From Actinomycetota bacterium (GTDB taxonomy: Bacteria > Actinomycetota > Thermoleophilia > Gaiellales > F1-60-MAGs149): DNA of 64,000 bases. Location: positions 458,259-522,258 of the forward strand of contig JAPLCF010000030.1 of assembly GCA_026392355.1 (NCBI GenBank), written 5' to 3'. Under the pieces are notes generated by a model that searched no databases, was not told the origin of the DNA, and worked only from the letters and a program-made list of their open reading frames with translations. Both the position numbers and the translations under genes were made by a program. Each line of letters starts with the position of its first letter. The first letter of the stretch is position 1. Positions 17,131 to 28,239 of this stretch are shown here, in pieces.

Positions 17131-18078
17131 CTATCCGGCGATCACGACGCGCTGGAGCGCCTGTGCCGCAGGCTGTCCTTCGACGCCGGGCGCAATGATT
17201 ACGACGTCGAGGGGACCAGTGAGGCTCCGTGGTACGGGAATCGTCGCCGCGAAGTTCCCCACGCACTGCTCGTCGATGATGCGATTTGCAACCTCGATTT
17301 GGTTCTGAATCAGGCGGATCACGAGCGGACCACCCGGACCCTGAACCACGCCTCGCAACTGCAATACGTCACGGATGCGCGCGCCAGTCGCCGGCCGGAG
17401 AATCGTGACACTCGGGGTTCCCGTGAAGGCCGGAGCGCCCTCCTTCGCCACGGCGCACCCACTGCTCCCCGGCAGCGTAATGGCGTCGATCACAAAGCTG
17501 AGATCGGCGCGGGTTAGTGGGGGCTCGAGGGCGCTTGAGCCACCCGCCACGGCGTTGAGACCGTAGGGGCGACCGTTCAGACGCACCTGCACCGCTTCGA
17601 TCGCGTCGCTCGCGGTGACGGTGTAGACGATCTGATACAGCGCCAACAGGGCCTCACTCTGCGCATCGGCGGCAATCGGCGGCAACTTTGAGAGGTCGAT
17701 GATGGCAGTGCGGTTGAGCACCGAGTAGCCCAACAGCCGGGAATCCTCGGGAATCGCGCTCGAGTAATCCAGCACCCGCTCGGCCAGCGACGGCCCCTCA
17801 AGCAGGGCCCGCAGGCTGCCCTCCGGCACCGTCAGATCGCTCGGGATGCTTCGCCGCGTGGGCTCGGGCTGGTCGTAGCGCAGGAGATACACGAACCCAG
17901 AACCAGACGCCGGTACGGCAGGGACTGCCGCGGCGGTGTCCTCGCCCACAGCAGCCGCCGGCGAGACAATCGCTTTATCGCCGAGCGCAGCCGGCCCTTC
18001 ATCGCGAACGGTCGTCCCCGTCGAACCGCACCCGGCGAGCACGAGGACAACCCCGAGCAGGAGGAGCCGTGGTCTCAT
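17131..18078 (-). CDS. Lipoprotein with GerMN and Gmad2-like domains (LpqB-like)
   Basis: A 315-residue lipoprotein. The lipobox LVLAGCGS places the lipidated Cys near residue 17. A GerMN-like domain covers about 65-190 (RALLEGPSLAERVLDYSSAI, 'ALYQIVYTVTASDAIEAVQV'). A Gmad2 immunoglobulin-like domain covers about 222-312 (SVTILRPATGARIRDVLQLR). It overlaps the kinase gene as ATGA. In Actinobacteria the order mtrA-mtrB-lpqB is conserved, and LpqB carries a GerMN domain and modulates MtrB, so a similar role outside the membrane is likely here. Confidence 0.8.
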   Translation of the reverse strand: MRPRLLLLGVVLVLAGCGSTGTTVRDEGPAALGDKAIVSPAAAVGEDTAAAVPAVPASGSGFVYLLRYDQPEPTRRSIPSDLTVPEGSLRALLEGPSLAERVLDYSSAIPEDSRLLGYSVLNRTAIIDLSKLPPIAADAQSEALLALYQIVYTVTASDAIEAVQVRLNGRPYGLNAVAGGSSALEPPLTRADLSFVIDAITLPGSSGCAVAKEGAPAFTGTPSVTILRPATGARIRDVLQLRGVVQGPGGPLVIRLIQNQIEVANRIIDEQCVGNFAATIPVPRSLTGPLDVVIIAPGVEGQPAAQALQRVVIAG

Positions 18079-19388
18079 GCCGACTCCCCCACCACGGCAG
18101 CACCGATCGAGACGCGCGCCTGCGCCGGCAGATGGACGATCGCGACTGCGCCAGCATCGTCGAGTAACTCCAGCTCCCCGCCCAGCACGCGGGACTGTCC
18201 CTCGGCGATCGCCAGGCCCAGACCGGTACCACCACCACGATCGCGCGATGCCATGGCAAAACGATCTGCCGCGCGCTCGAGAAACGCGCCGAAGCCCGCA
18301 CCACTGTCACGCACGGTGATCGTCATGGCGTCTGCTGCCACGGTGACACGGTATGGCGCAGCCCCGTACCGGCGCGCATTCTCCATCAGATTGACGAGCA
18401 CCCGCTCGAGGCGTCGGGGATCGGAGTCGATGCGTAGCGTGACCGGCAATTCCAGCTCGGCCTCCGGCAGCCGATCACGCGCGACATCGCTGACGAGGCG
18501 CACGAGATCGAACTGCTGCGCCATCGGCGTCTCCGCGCCCGCGTCGAGACGCATCACCTCGAGGAGATCCTCCACGAGGTGCGCGAGCGCCCGCGCGCGC
18601 TCCTTCACCATTACGGCCTCGGGCGAGTCATCGAGCAGCGAGGAGGCAGCAACGAGCCCCGTGATCGGCGTGCGCAGCTCGTGCGCCACATCAGCAGAGA
18701 AGCTGCGCTCGCGCTCGGCAGCATCGTCGAGCTCGTGAATGGTGCGACCGAGCGCCTCCGCCATGTCGTCGAGTGCGCGTCCAAGCGCCGCGATCTCATC
18801 GCGGCCGCGCGGGCGCAGGCGCGCATCGAGATTGCCTGCCGCCAGTTGGCGTGCCAGCGCAGCCGAGCGGCGTAGGCGTCGCGACAGCGCGGATGCCACC
18901 AGCACGCCGAGGAACCCACCGATCACGACCGCAGCGGCCGTCAGGCGAATCAGTGCATCGCGCAACGCTTCGAGCTCCTGCTGATCGGCGATGAAGGACT
19001 GGCTCGCGTAGATCGACCCGATCGTCCGCAACCGCGTGCCCGCATAGACCGCCGGGTTCCCGCCGTTCAAGACGGGCTCGGTGAACACACGGCTCGGCGT
19101 AGCCTCGACGCGTGCCTTTAGACGGGTTGGCAGCCCGAGCCCAATCGACGCGTCACCGAGCACGCCGTCCGGCGTGACGATGTAGGACCCCGACGGCGCA
19201 ACCGTCGCGCCACCAGGAAACCGCAGCCGGGCAATCGATGCCGCCGTCCGCACCTGGCGTGCTGCAGTCTCCCGTGCACGGTCGACGCGATCGTTGACAC
19301 TCCGCTGGTAGACGGCGACGCTGATGCCGCCGGCCACGAGGGCACTGATGATCGCGATCGCCAGCGCGAGTCGAACCCGCAGGCTCAC
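18075..19388 (-). CDS. Sensor histidine kinase, MtrB-like
   Basis: A 437-residue membrane kinase with helix 1 at 8-27, an extracytoplasmic region of about 120 residues, helix 2 at 148-168, HAMP at about 169-220, a HisKA H-box SADVAHELRTPITGL with His236, an N-box NLMENARRYG, and G-boxes VRDSGAGFG and GTGLGLAIAEG. Its GTG overlaps the regulator stop (GTGA) and its stop overlaps the lipoprotein start (ATGA), a tightly coupled three-gene unit. The H-box and gene order point to MtrB, which senses envelope or division state in Actinobacteria; this is inference. Confidence 0.88.
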   Translation of the reverse strand: MSLRVRLALAIAIISALVAGGISVAVYQRSVNDRVDRARETAARQVRTAASIARLRFPGGATVAPSGSYIVTPDGVLGDASIGLGLPTRLKARVEATPSRVFTEPVLNGGNPAVYAGTRLRTIGSIYASQSFIADQQELEALRDALIRLTAAAVVIGGFLGVLVASALSRRLRRSAALARQLAAGNLDARLRPRGRDEIAALGRALDDMAEALGRTIHELDDAAERERSFSADVAHELRTPITGLVAASSLLDDSPEAVMVKERARALAHLVEDLLEVMRLDAGAETPMAQQFDLVRLVSDVARDRLPEAELELPVTLRIDSDPRRLERVLVNLMENARRYGAAPYRVTVAADAMTITVRDSGAGFGAFLERAADRFAMASRDRGGGTGLGLAIAEGQSRVLGGELELLDDAGAVAIVHLPAQARVSIGAAVVGESA

Positions 19389-20095
19389 GGATCCTCGCTC
19401 GGGCGCACCAGCTTGTAGCCGACGCCCCGCACCGTCTGCACGAGCTCGGGCGCCGCGGGATCCTCCTCGATCTTCGCGCGCAACCGCTGCACATGGACGT
19501 CGACGAGTCGCGTGTCACCCGCCCAGCCGTAGCCCCAGACGCGATCAAGCAGCGTTGCTCGGTCGAGCGCCATGCCGATGTTGTCGACGAACTCGATCAG
19601 CAGGCGATACTCCGTTGGCGTCAGCGCCAGCACCTCACCGGAACGCGTGACCTCGTAGCCCTCGCGATCGACGGTGAGCGTTCCAATCTCCACCACGGCT
19701 GGCCGATCCTCATCGGCCGGCGCAACACGGCGCAGCGCAGCACGCAGGCGGGCGGCGAGCACCGCCGGCTCAAACGGCTTCGTGACGTAGTCATCCGCCC
19801 CGGCTTCAAGCCCCATCACCACGTCGATGGGGTCCGACCGGGCCGACATCAGGATCACCGGAATCTGCGACTCGGCGCGGATCGCCCGACAGAGCGATAC
19901 GCCATCCATGCCCGGCAACATCACGTCGAGCAACGCCAACACGGGATCGCTCGTCCGCCAGGCCTCGAGGCCTGCATCGCCATCCTCTGCCGTCACGACA
20001 TCAAATCCGTTGCGGGTCAGGTAATCGGCCGTCGCCTGACGGATCACGGGATCGTCCTCGACGAACAGCATGCGCGGCAATGGCGTCTCTGTCAT
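19385..20095 (-). CDS. OmpR/PhoB-family response regulator, MtrA-like
   Basis: A 236-residue regulator. The receiver has the acidic pair ED (13-14), the phospho-acceptor Asp57 in LLDVMLPGMDG and the Lys in DDYVTKPF. The winged-helix domain ends RLVDVHVQRLRAKIEEDP and TVRGVGYKLV, close to MtrA, including WGYGWAGDTRLV. It probably controls cell-wall and division genes. The ATG at 20095 has TACTCT 6 bases upstream, so the operon appears to begin with a leaderless message. ftsX lies directly upstream on the same strand. Confidence 0.9.
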   Translation of the reverse strand: MTETPLPRMLFVEDDPVIRQATADYLTRNGFDVVTAEDGDAGLEAWRTSDPVLALLDVMLPGMDGVSLCRAIRAESQIPVILMSARSDPIDVVMGLEAGADDYVTKPFEPAVLAARLRAALRRVAPADEDRPAVVEIGTLTVDREGYEVTRSGEVLALTPTEYRLLIEFVDNIGMALDRATLLDRVWGYGWAGDTRLVDVHVQRLRAKIEEDPAAPELVQTVRGVGYKLVRPSEDP

Positions 20096-20101
20096 GCGCC
20101 A

Positions 20102-20107
20102 AGAGTA
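20102..20107 (-). promoter_or_regulatory. -10 TACTCT for the response regulator operon
   Basis: TACTCT on the minus strand is 6 bases before the ATG at 20095, in the 40-base gap after ftsX. No Shine-Dalgarno is present. Confidence 0.5.
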
Positions 20108-20135
20108 CCCGTCGCGGGGACGGAAATCCGCTCGC

Positions 20136-21044
20136 TCAGACCTGCAGGAAGCGGCGCATGGTCAGGCCAGAGCCAAGCGCACCAATGCCGAGTCCCGCAA
20201 GAATCAGCAGAATCACGAGCAGCGGGAAGGCAATCGCCGTCGGCCCACCACCCGCGGTCATCGACGACTCAACGCGATCGGCCAGCAGCGTCTGGTAGCT
20301 GAGCGCGAGGAGGATCGAGGCCAGCACGGCCCCCGCCACGCCACAGACCATGCCCTCGATCATGAAGGGCAGCCGCACGAACCAGTTCGTAGCGCCAACG
20401 AGCTTCATCACCTCGACCTCACGCCGACGGGCGAAGATCGAAAGACGGATCGTGTTGCCGATCAAGAGCACCGCAGCGATCGCCAGCACCACACCCATCC
20501 CGAGCAAGACAAGAGTGATCGTGCCGGCAGTCTTCAACACGCGATCGGCCTTGCCTGCGCCGTAGTCGGGATTCGGCAGTCCTGCCTGTGGTGGATCAAG
20601 CCCCGGCAGACCGGCGATCGCGGCTGCCACCGCGGCAGTCTGGTCGGGGTTCTCGGCCTTGAACTCGAACGAGGCCGGCAGTGGGTTGCCGAGCGTCAAC
20701 TTGAGCAGCTCGGAATCCTTGCCCAGTTGCTTCTCGAGCCGCAGGATCGCATCGTCCTTCGAGATGAACTCCAGCGAGCCCTCAGCGACGCCAGGCGTCT
20801 CCGTGATCGTGCGCTGAATGTCCGCAATCTGCTTCGGCGACGCGGAATCCTTGAGATACGCACGGATGGTGACGTCGTCGCGGACCTTGTTGGAATAGTT
20901 GTAAACGTATGACCCAAGCGCGATGCCGATGCCGGCAATAAACATGACGACGAGCACCGTCACGACTGCGGCAATGGTCGTCGCAAAGTTGCCGCGCAGC
21001 GACTTGAGGGCCTCGACCAAGAAGAACTTCCAGCGGGTCTCCAC
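20136..21044 (-). CDS. ftsX: Cell-division protein FtsX
   Basis: A 302-residue membrane subunit of the FtsEX ABC-type complex that activates peptidoglycan hydrolases at the septum. It has one N-terminal helix (TIAAVVTVLVVMFIAGIGI), an extracellular domain of about 120 residues and three C-terminal helices, with family pattern 'RREVEVMKLVGATNWFVRLP'. The GTG start shares one base with the ftsE stop (TAGTG). Length is typical for actinobacterial FtsX. Confidence 0.92.
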   Translation of the reverse strand: METRWKFFLVEALKSLRGNFATTIAAVVTVLVVMFIAGIGIALGSYVYNYSNKVRDDVTIRAYLKDSASPKQIADIQRTITETPGVAEGSLEFISKDDAILRLEKQLGKDSELLKLTLGNPLPASFEFKAENPDQTAAVAAAIAGLPGLDPPQAGLPNPDYGAGKADRVLKTAGTITLVLLGMGVVLAIAAVLLIGNTIRLSIFARRREVEVMKLVGATNWFVRLPFMIEGMVCGVAGAVLASILLALSYQTLLADRVESSMTAGGGPTAIAFPLLVILLILAGLGIGALGSGLTMRRFLQV

Positions 21045-21949
21045 TACGCCTCGTCCTCCTCGACGTAGCCGCCGCGGCGGTCGTCGCGCGCCACGCGGCC
21101 CTCTTCGAGGGCGATCACGCGGCGGCGCATCTTGTCGACCATCTCGCGGTCGTGCGTGGCCATCAGGATCGTGGTCCCCGCACGGTTAATGCGGTAGAGA
21201 AGCTGCATGATCCCGATCGACGTCTCGGGGTCGAGGTTGCCGGTCGGCTCGTCGCAGATCAAGAGCGGCGGGTGGTTGACGAACGCGCGCGCAATCGACA
21301 CGCGCTGCTGCTGGCCACCGGAGAGCTCGTGCGGGAGCTTGTCGATCTTGTCGGCCAGGCCGACGAGGCCGATGATCTCGGGCACCTTGCGCTCGATGAT
21401 CTCGCGACGCTGCCCCTGCACCTCGAGTGCGTAGGCGACGTTCTCGTAGACCGTGCGCGTGGGCAGGAGTTTGAAGTCCTGGAAGACGCAGCCGATGTTG
21501 CGCCGCAACTTCGGCACCTGCGAGCGCTTGAGCGTGCGCAGCGAGCGGCCGCCAACCTGGACGTTGCCGCTGGTCGCGTCAATCTCCTTGAGCAGGAGCT
21601 TGATGAAAGTGGACTTGCCCGAACCGGATGGCCCGACGAGGAAGATCCACTCGCCCTTGTCGATCTGGAGCGACACGTCGCGGAGCCCGACGACGTCGCC
21701 GGAATAGACCTTCGTGACGTCCTCGAGCAGGATCATCGCGTCCTGGCGCGGGGCGAACGGTCGGCGGAACTCGCTCGTCTCACCGGCCAGTTCGGACAAC
21801 GCCTCGGCGCGCCGGCGGCGGCGCTCCTCAGCCTCGCGCTCGAGCTCTTGCTCGCCGCGCAGCTCGGTGGAAGCGATGCTCACCGTGCCGGGATCATCAA
21901 GGTCAAACGGGCCGCGCAGGGCATCCGATGGGGTATCGCGTTTCAGCAT
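21044..21949 (-). CDS. ftsE: Cell-division ATP-binding protein FtsE with N-terminal extension
   Basis: A 301-residue ABC ATPase of FtsEX. The ATPase proper begins at Met72 ([20 protein letters not shown]), with Walker [15 protein letters not shown], signature [15 protein letters not shown] and Walker [15 protein letters not shown]. Residues 1-71 are a strongly charged extension ([18 protein letters not shown]) absent from usual FtsE of about 229 residues. A TAGGGT lies 12 bases before the ATG at 21949. A weak AGGA lies before the internal ATG at 21736. Either start is possible, and the extension is open-frame and protein-like. Located prfB-ftsE-ftsX. Confidence 0.88.
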   Translation of the reverse strand: MLKRDTPSDALRGPFDLDDPGTVSIASTELRGEQELEREAEERRRRRAEALSELAGETSEFRRPFAPRQDAMILLEDVTKVYSGDVVGLRDVSLQIDKGEWIFLVGPSGSGKSTFIKLLLKEIDATSGNVQVGGRSLRTLKRSQVPKLRRNIGCVFQDFKLLPTRTVYENVAYALEVQGQRREIIERKVPEIIGLVGLADKIDKLPHELSGGQQQRVSIARAFVNHPPLLICDEPTGNLDPETSIGIMQLLYRINRAGTTILMATHDREMVDKMRRRVIALEEGRVARDDRRGGYVEEDEA

Positions 21950-21991
21950 CGTCGCGCACCCACCCTATCAGCCGGAATTGCGGTCAGACGA

Positions 21992-23126
21992 TCACGATTC
22001 CGCAACGACGTCACCGTCCGCAGCGGTGCGGCGGAGGAGGAAGTCGCGGATGAAAGGATCGAGATCACCATCGAGAACGGCCTGCACGTTGCCGTCCTTC
22101 CGGTTGGTGCGATGATCGTTGACCATCGTGTACGGATGCAGGACGTAACTGCGGATTTGGCTGCCAAAGCTGTTGTCCTGAGACGTTCCGCGTGCCTTGG
22201 CCAATTCCTCTTCGCGCTTCTTGAGCTCGAGCTCGATCAGACGGCTCTTGAGGACGCGCATGGCGGTCTGCTTGTTCGACGTTTGGGACCGCTCGTTCTG
22301 GCACTGCACGACGATGCCCGTTGGCATGTGCGTGATGCGCACCGCCGAATCCGTCTTGTTGACGTGCTGTCCCCCGGCGCCTGAGGCGCGGTAGGTGTCG
22401 ATCCGGAGGTCGCCCTCGTCGATCTCGACGTCCACATCCTCGTCGACCCACGGCGTGACATCGACGCGGGCGAATGCGGTGTGGCGACGATGCGCCGAAT
22501 CGAATGGCGAGAGGCGCACCAAGCGATGCACACCCTTTTCGGCGCCCATGATGCCGTAGGCGTTCTCGCCGTCGACGAGCAGCGAGACCGACTTGAGACC
22601 GGCCTCTTCGCCCGGCGAGGCCTCAAGGAGTTCGCTCTTGAAGCCGCGACGCTCTGCCCAGCGCAGGTACATGCGCAGCAGCATCTCGGCCCAATCCATC
22701 GAGTCGGTACCACCAGCACCAGCACTGATCGTCACCACGGCCGGTCCGGCGTCGTATTCCCCCGAGAAGAGCGCACCCTCCTCCAGCTCGTCGATCCGGC
22801 CCCCGAGGCTCACAACCTGAACACTCACCTCATCGGCAAGCTCTGGCGCGTCAGAAAGCATGACCACGAGATCGCCAGCGTCTTCGACATCGGTGCTGAG
22901 ACTCTCGTACAGCTCGAGCTTGCGCGCGGCGCGCGTGCGCTCCGCGGATACCTTGACGGCTCGCTCCTGATCGTCCCAGAACCCTGGAGCACCAATCTGG
23001 GCGTCTAGCTCGTCGAGACGGATCTGCAACTGCGCCGGGTCGAGGTAGTCACGCACCCAGACCAGTCGCGCCTTGAGATCCGCGACGGCAGCCGCGAGTT
23101 CGTCTGCCGACAGCGCCTCCGGCGCG

Positions 23127-23134
<8 letters not shown>
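21992..23134 (-). CDS. prfB: Peptide chain release factor 2
   Basis: A 380-residue RF2 that terminates translation at UGA and UAA. The anticodon-like SPF lies in VRLSPFDSAHRRHTAF and the catalytic GGQ in ASGAGGQHVNKTDSAVR. The N-terminal region reads WVRDYLDPAQLQIRL in one frame with CTC-GAC at the usual shift site, so the programmed +1 frameshift with in-frame TGA found in many bacteria is absent. The GTG at 23134 overlaps the secA stop by 8 bases, so expression is probably coupled to secA. Confidence 0.93.
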
Positions 23135-25832
<2,698 letters not shown>

Positions 25833-25839
25833 GGGACGA

Positions 25840-25845
25840 ACCCTA
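25840..25845 (-). promoter_or_regulatory. -10 TAGGGT for secA
   Basis: TAGGGT on the minus strand is 7 bases before the secA ATG. It is divergent from the TACCGT at 25887-25892, so secA and the unknown plus-strand gene share a 68-base intergenic region. Confidence 0.5.
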
Positions 25846-25886
25846 CCAGCCTGTACGTGAGCGCCGCCTGAGAGAGAAGCGCCCAC

Positions 25887-25892
25887 TACCGT
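25887..25892 (+). promoter_or_regulatory. -10 TACCGT for the unknown gene at 25901
   Basis: TACCGT is 8 bases before the GTG at 25901 with no Shine-Dalgarno, which suggests a leaderless mRNA. It is paired divergently with the secA promoter. Confidence 0.45.
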
Positions 25893-25900
25893 TCTCCGGC

Positions 25901-27037
25901 GTGACCGGTGATCCCTCTCCCACCGCCCCGGTGTCCCCCATCACCACATTGCTCGAGGCGTGGATCGCGGGCGATGTGACCACGCTGGAGGCCGGTCGTC
26001 GAATTGATCGTCAGCGACGCGAACTCGAGGACCTCGACAGCGAGGCCGCACGCGCGCTCGTGCGCCTCTTCCCGCCGTATCCCGCCGATGCTCCAGACCC
26101 GGCGGTGGTCGAGCTCCTCTTGCACGCTCTGCGGATGGATGACGAGACCGGCGATGCGCTCGCGCTGATCGCCGGACGCCGAGCGCTGCTGGAGGCGGTC
26201 GTTACGCTGGAGCCCGGCGACGACGTGCTCAGCGCGATCTTGCGCCCGGGCGAGCGGGTAATGGTCGGCACGCAGGGCGGCACACGCGCGCTTGTGGCAC
26301 TGCTCAACGACGACCCAGAGCCCTTTGCAGCGTGGCTCGCCAAGACCGTGATCGATCCCGAGGCGTTTAGTGCCACGACCGGCGACATCCCAATCCTTGA
26401 CCTCGAGAGCCTCCAGCGGCTGCTCGGCAACCTCGCCGATGCCACAGAGGCGCTTGCTCCCGGCAGCGCGCGCGTCATGGTCGCCGACGAATGGGTCGCC
26501 GAGACGACCGTCGCTGCGCTCTCCGACGATGTCACCTTCGCGGAGGTCGCACGGGCCATCGGCGAGGCGCTGCTCTTCCGCGAGGCTCCGATCCTGCTTT
26601 GGCATGCCGCCCATGAGCTCGCCCTCGTCGCGGAGGATGACCCCGACCTGCGTGATGCCGTGCTGCGCCGCTGTCTGCCCCAGTCCGAGTCCGAGGGCGG
26701 GCGCTGTCCGGCTGAGGCTGCCGCGCCGCTCCTGCGCGAGCTCGGTACGCGCGGTGCCATTCGCTTCCTCACGACGGCGCAGCCGACGCTCGACGGCGAT
26801 GCGTGGCGCGCGATCGGCACGGCCTACCTGCGGCGCGAACTCGCAACCCAATGGCACGACTGGCGCGATGAGATCGAGCGCTGGGCGGCAGAAGACGATG
26901 CCGGACGCGCCCTCGCGGCCTTTGACGCGCTGCTGCGCTCGCCCGCCCCCGAGCCGGGTGCCATCGAGTGGTTCACCGAGTCGCCAGTCCCGGCAGTGCG
27001 CACCGCGTGTCGTGCGCGACTCGGCCTGCAGGCCTAA
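25901..27037 (+). CDS. Uncharacterised helical protein divergent from secA
   Basis: A 378-residue protein with GTG start. It has no signal peptide, membrane helix or nucleotide motif. It is rich in Ala, Leu, Glu and Asp with repeated amphipathic helical pieces (for example RRELEDLDSEAARALVRLF, FAEVARAIGEALLFREAPIL), which could form an alpha-solenoid. I do not recognise a family. Coding evidence is a long clean frame, an upstream -10 site and codon use like its neighbours. It shares a promoter region with secA, so a link to secretion is possible but unproven. Confidence 0.7.
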   Translation: MTGDPSPTAPVSPITTLLEAWIAGDVTTLEAGRRIDRQRRELEDLDSEAARALVRLFPPYPADAPDPAVVELLLHALRMDDETGDALALIAGRRALLEAVVTLEPGDDVLSAILRPGERVMVGTQGGTRALVALLNDDPEPFAAWLAKTVIDPEAFSATTGDIPILDLESLQRLLGNLADATEALAPGSARVMVADEWVAETTVAALSDDVTFAEVARAIGEALLFREAPILLWHAAHELALVAEDDPDLRDAVLRRCLPQSESEGGRCPAEAAAPLLRELGTRGAIRFLTTAQPTLDGDAWRAIGTAYLRRELATQWHDWRDEIERWAAEDDAGRALAAFDALLRSPAPEPGAIEWFTESPVPAVRTACRARLGLQA

Positions 27038-27124
27038 CCGCGCCCGTACGACCAACGCCGCCGCCAACCGTGCCCGCGGGCTCGGCTGACGACGGCGTCG
27101 TCGACGATCGGATCGAAGCGACCC

Positions 27125-27451
27125 TTACGCGGCTTTGAGGCCCCGATGCGGATGCGCGCGCCGGCGATGGTGGAGGTCGGAGGCCTCCTGCCGGACATTC
27201 CGCACCGCGTGGATCATCGCGTCGCCGAAGGCCGTGCCAGCGGCCCGTGCGCGCAGCACCCTGCCACGCGCCATGATCGTCACCTCGGCGATGCTCCGCT
27301 GCTTGATCCGCGGATTGCGCTCTTCCGAGAACTCGACGTCGGCCGTCGCATCAGGCGGCAGCAGCCGCGCTATGGCCTCGAGCTTCTGCGCAGCCATTGC
27401 CCTGATTTCGGGCGAGACATCAACGTGTCGTGCGTGCACCCTAACTTCCAC
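27125..27451 (-). CDS. hpf: Ribosome hibernation promoting factor, short form
   Basis: A 108-residue HPF/RaiA N-terminal domain: MEVRVHARHVDVSPEIRAMA, VEFSEERNPRIKQRSIAEV and the basic face of helix 2. The C-terminal dimerisation domain found in the long HPF of most Actinobacteria is missing, and the protein ends in a His/Arg-rich tail. It would bind the 30S decoding region during low growth. The GTG start at 27451 has GGAGG (27459-27463) 7 bases upstream, so it has a normal leader. Confidence 0.85.
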   Translation of the reverse strand: MEVRVHARHVDVSPEIRAMAAQKLEAIARLLPPDATADVEFSEERNPRIKQRSIAEVTIMARGRVLRARAAGTAFGDAMIHAVRNVRQEASDLHHRRRAHPHRGLKAA

Positions 27452-27525
27452 CGGGACACCTCCTCGTCTGACGTTGCGCCCACCTTACTCCTCCCCGGGA
27501 GATTCGCAACACGATCTGCGGGTCT

Positions 27526-28194
27526 TTACGCGATCGTTGCAACCCGAGCAAATGTCACGACCTCGACACGATCAGCACCCGCTCGTCGCAGGTGATGCGC
27601 TGCTGCCCGCGCCGTCGCACCCGTCGTCAGCACGTCGTCCACCAGCACCACGCCGCCACCAATCGCACGCCGGTGCACCATCGAGCCAGCAACGTTACGA
27701 CGGCGCTGCTCGGCCGTGAGGCCGCGCTGTGGGCGATCGCGAATGCGCTCAAGGATGTCGCTGCGCACGGGCAGCGACCATGCACTCCCCAGCTGCTCGG
27801 CGAGCGCGGCTGGCCCGTCCACGCCGCGCCACGCGGCGCGCGCACGCGCTGCGGGCACGGGTACGATGCAGTCAGCGACAGGGCGCGGCACCGTCGCAAG
27901 GATGCAGTCTGCGGCCAGTCCCGCGACAGGTGCTCGAGCGGCATCCTTCCATGCTCGGACGATCGCTCCCCCACCCGCCTCGTGACTGAGCGCCGAACGC
28001 GCCGTGGCGATGCTGCTGCCGAGCCGCGCGCAGAGCGTGCAGCGCAGCCGCGCGTGCGGATCGGGCTCGCCACAGCGCAGACACAGCGGCCCCTGCAGCC
28101 AGGGCAGTTGCCGCCGACACGCACTGCAGAGGAGCGTGCCGCGCGCCGCGCAGATCACACAGCGCTGATCGGCCAAGAGGCGCAGAACGTCCAT
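27526..28194 (-). CDS. comF: ComF-family phosphoribosyltransferase-like protein
   Basis: A 222-residue protein. It has an N-terminal zinc-ribbon with CxxC pairs (RCVICAARGTLLCSACRR, LCLRCGEP, RCTLCARLG) and a C-terminal PRT fold with PRPP motif VVLVDDVLTTGATARAAA. ComF proteins take part in DNA uptake or are coupled to recombination and replication restart; the exact chemistry is not settled. It lies 45 bases after mtnA on the same strand, so it is probably in that operon. Confidence 0.88.
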   Translation of the reverse strand: MDVLRLLADQRCVICAARGTLLCSACRRQLPWLQGPLCLRCGEPDPHARLRCTLCARLGSSIATARSALSHEAGGGAIVRAWKDAARAPVAGLAADCILATVPRPVADCIVPVPAARARAAWRGVDGPAALAEQLGSAWSLPVRSDILERIRDRPQRGLTAEQRRRNVAGSMVHRRAIGGGVVLVDDVLTTGATARAAAHHLRRAGADRVEVVTFARVATIA

Positions 28195-28239
28195 GCCCGC
28201 AGCGTCACCGTTCGCCGAGCACGCCTTTGAGGCGCTTCG

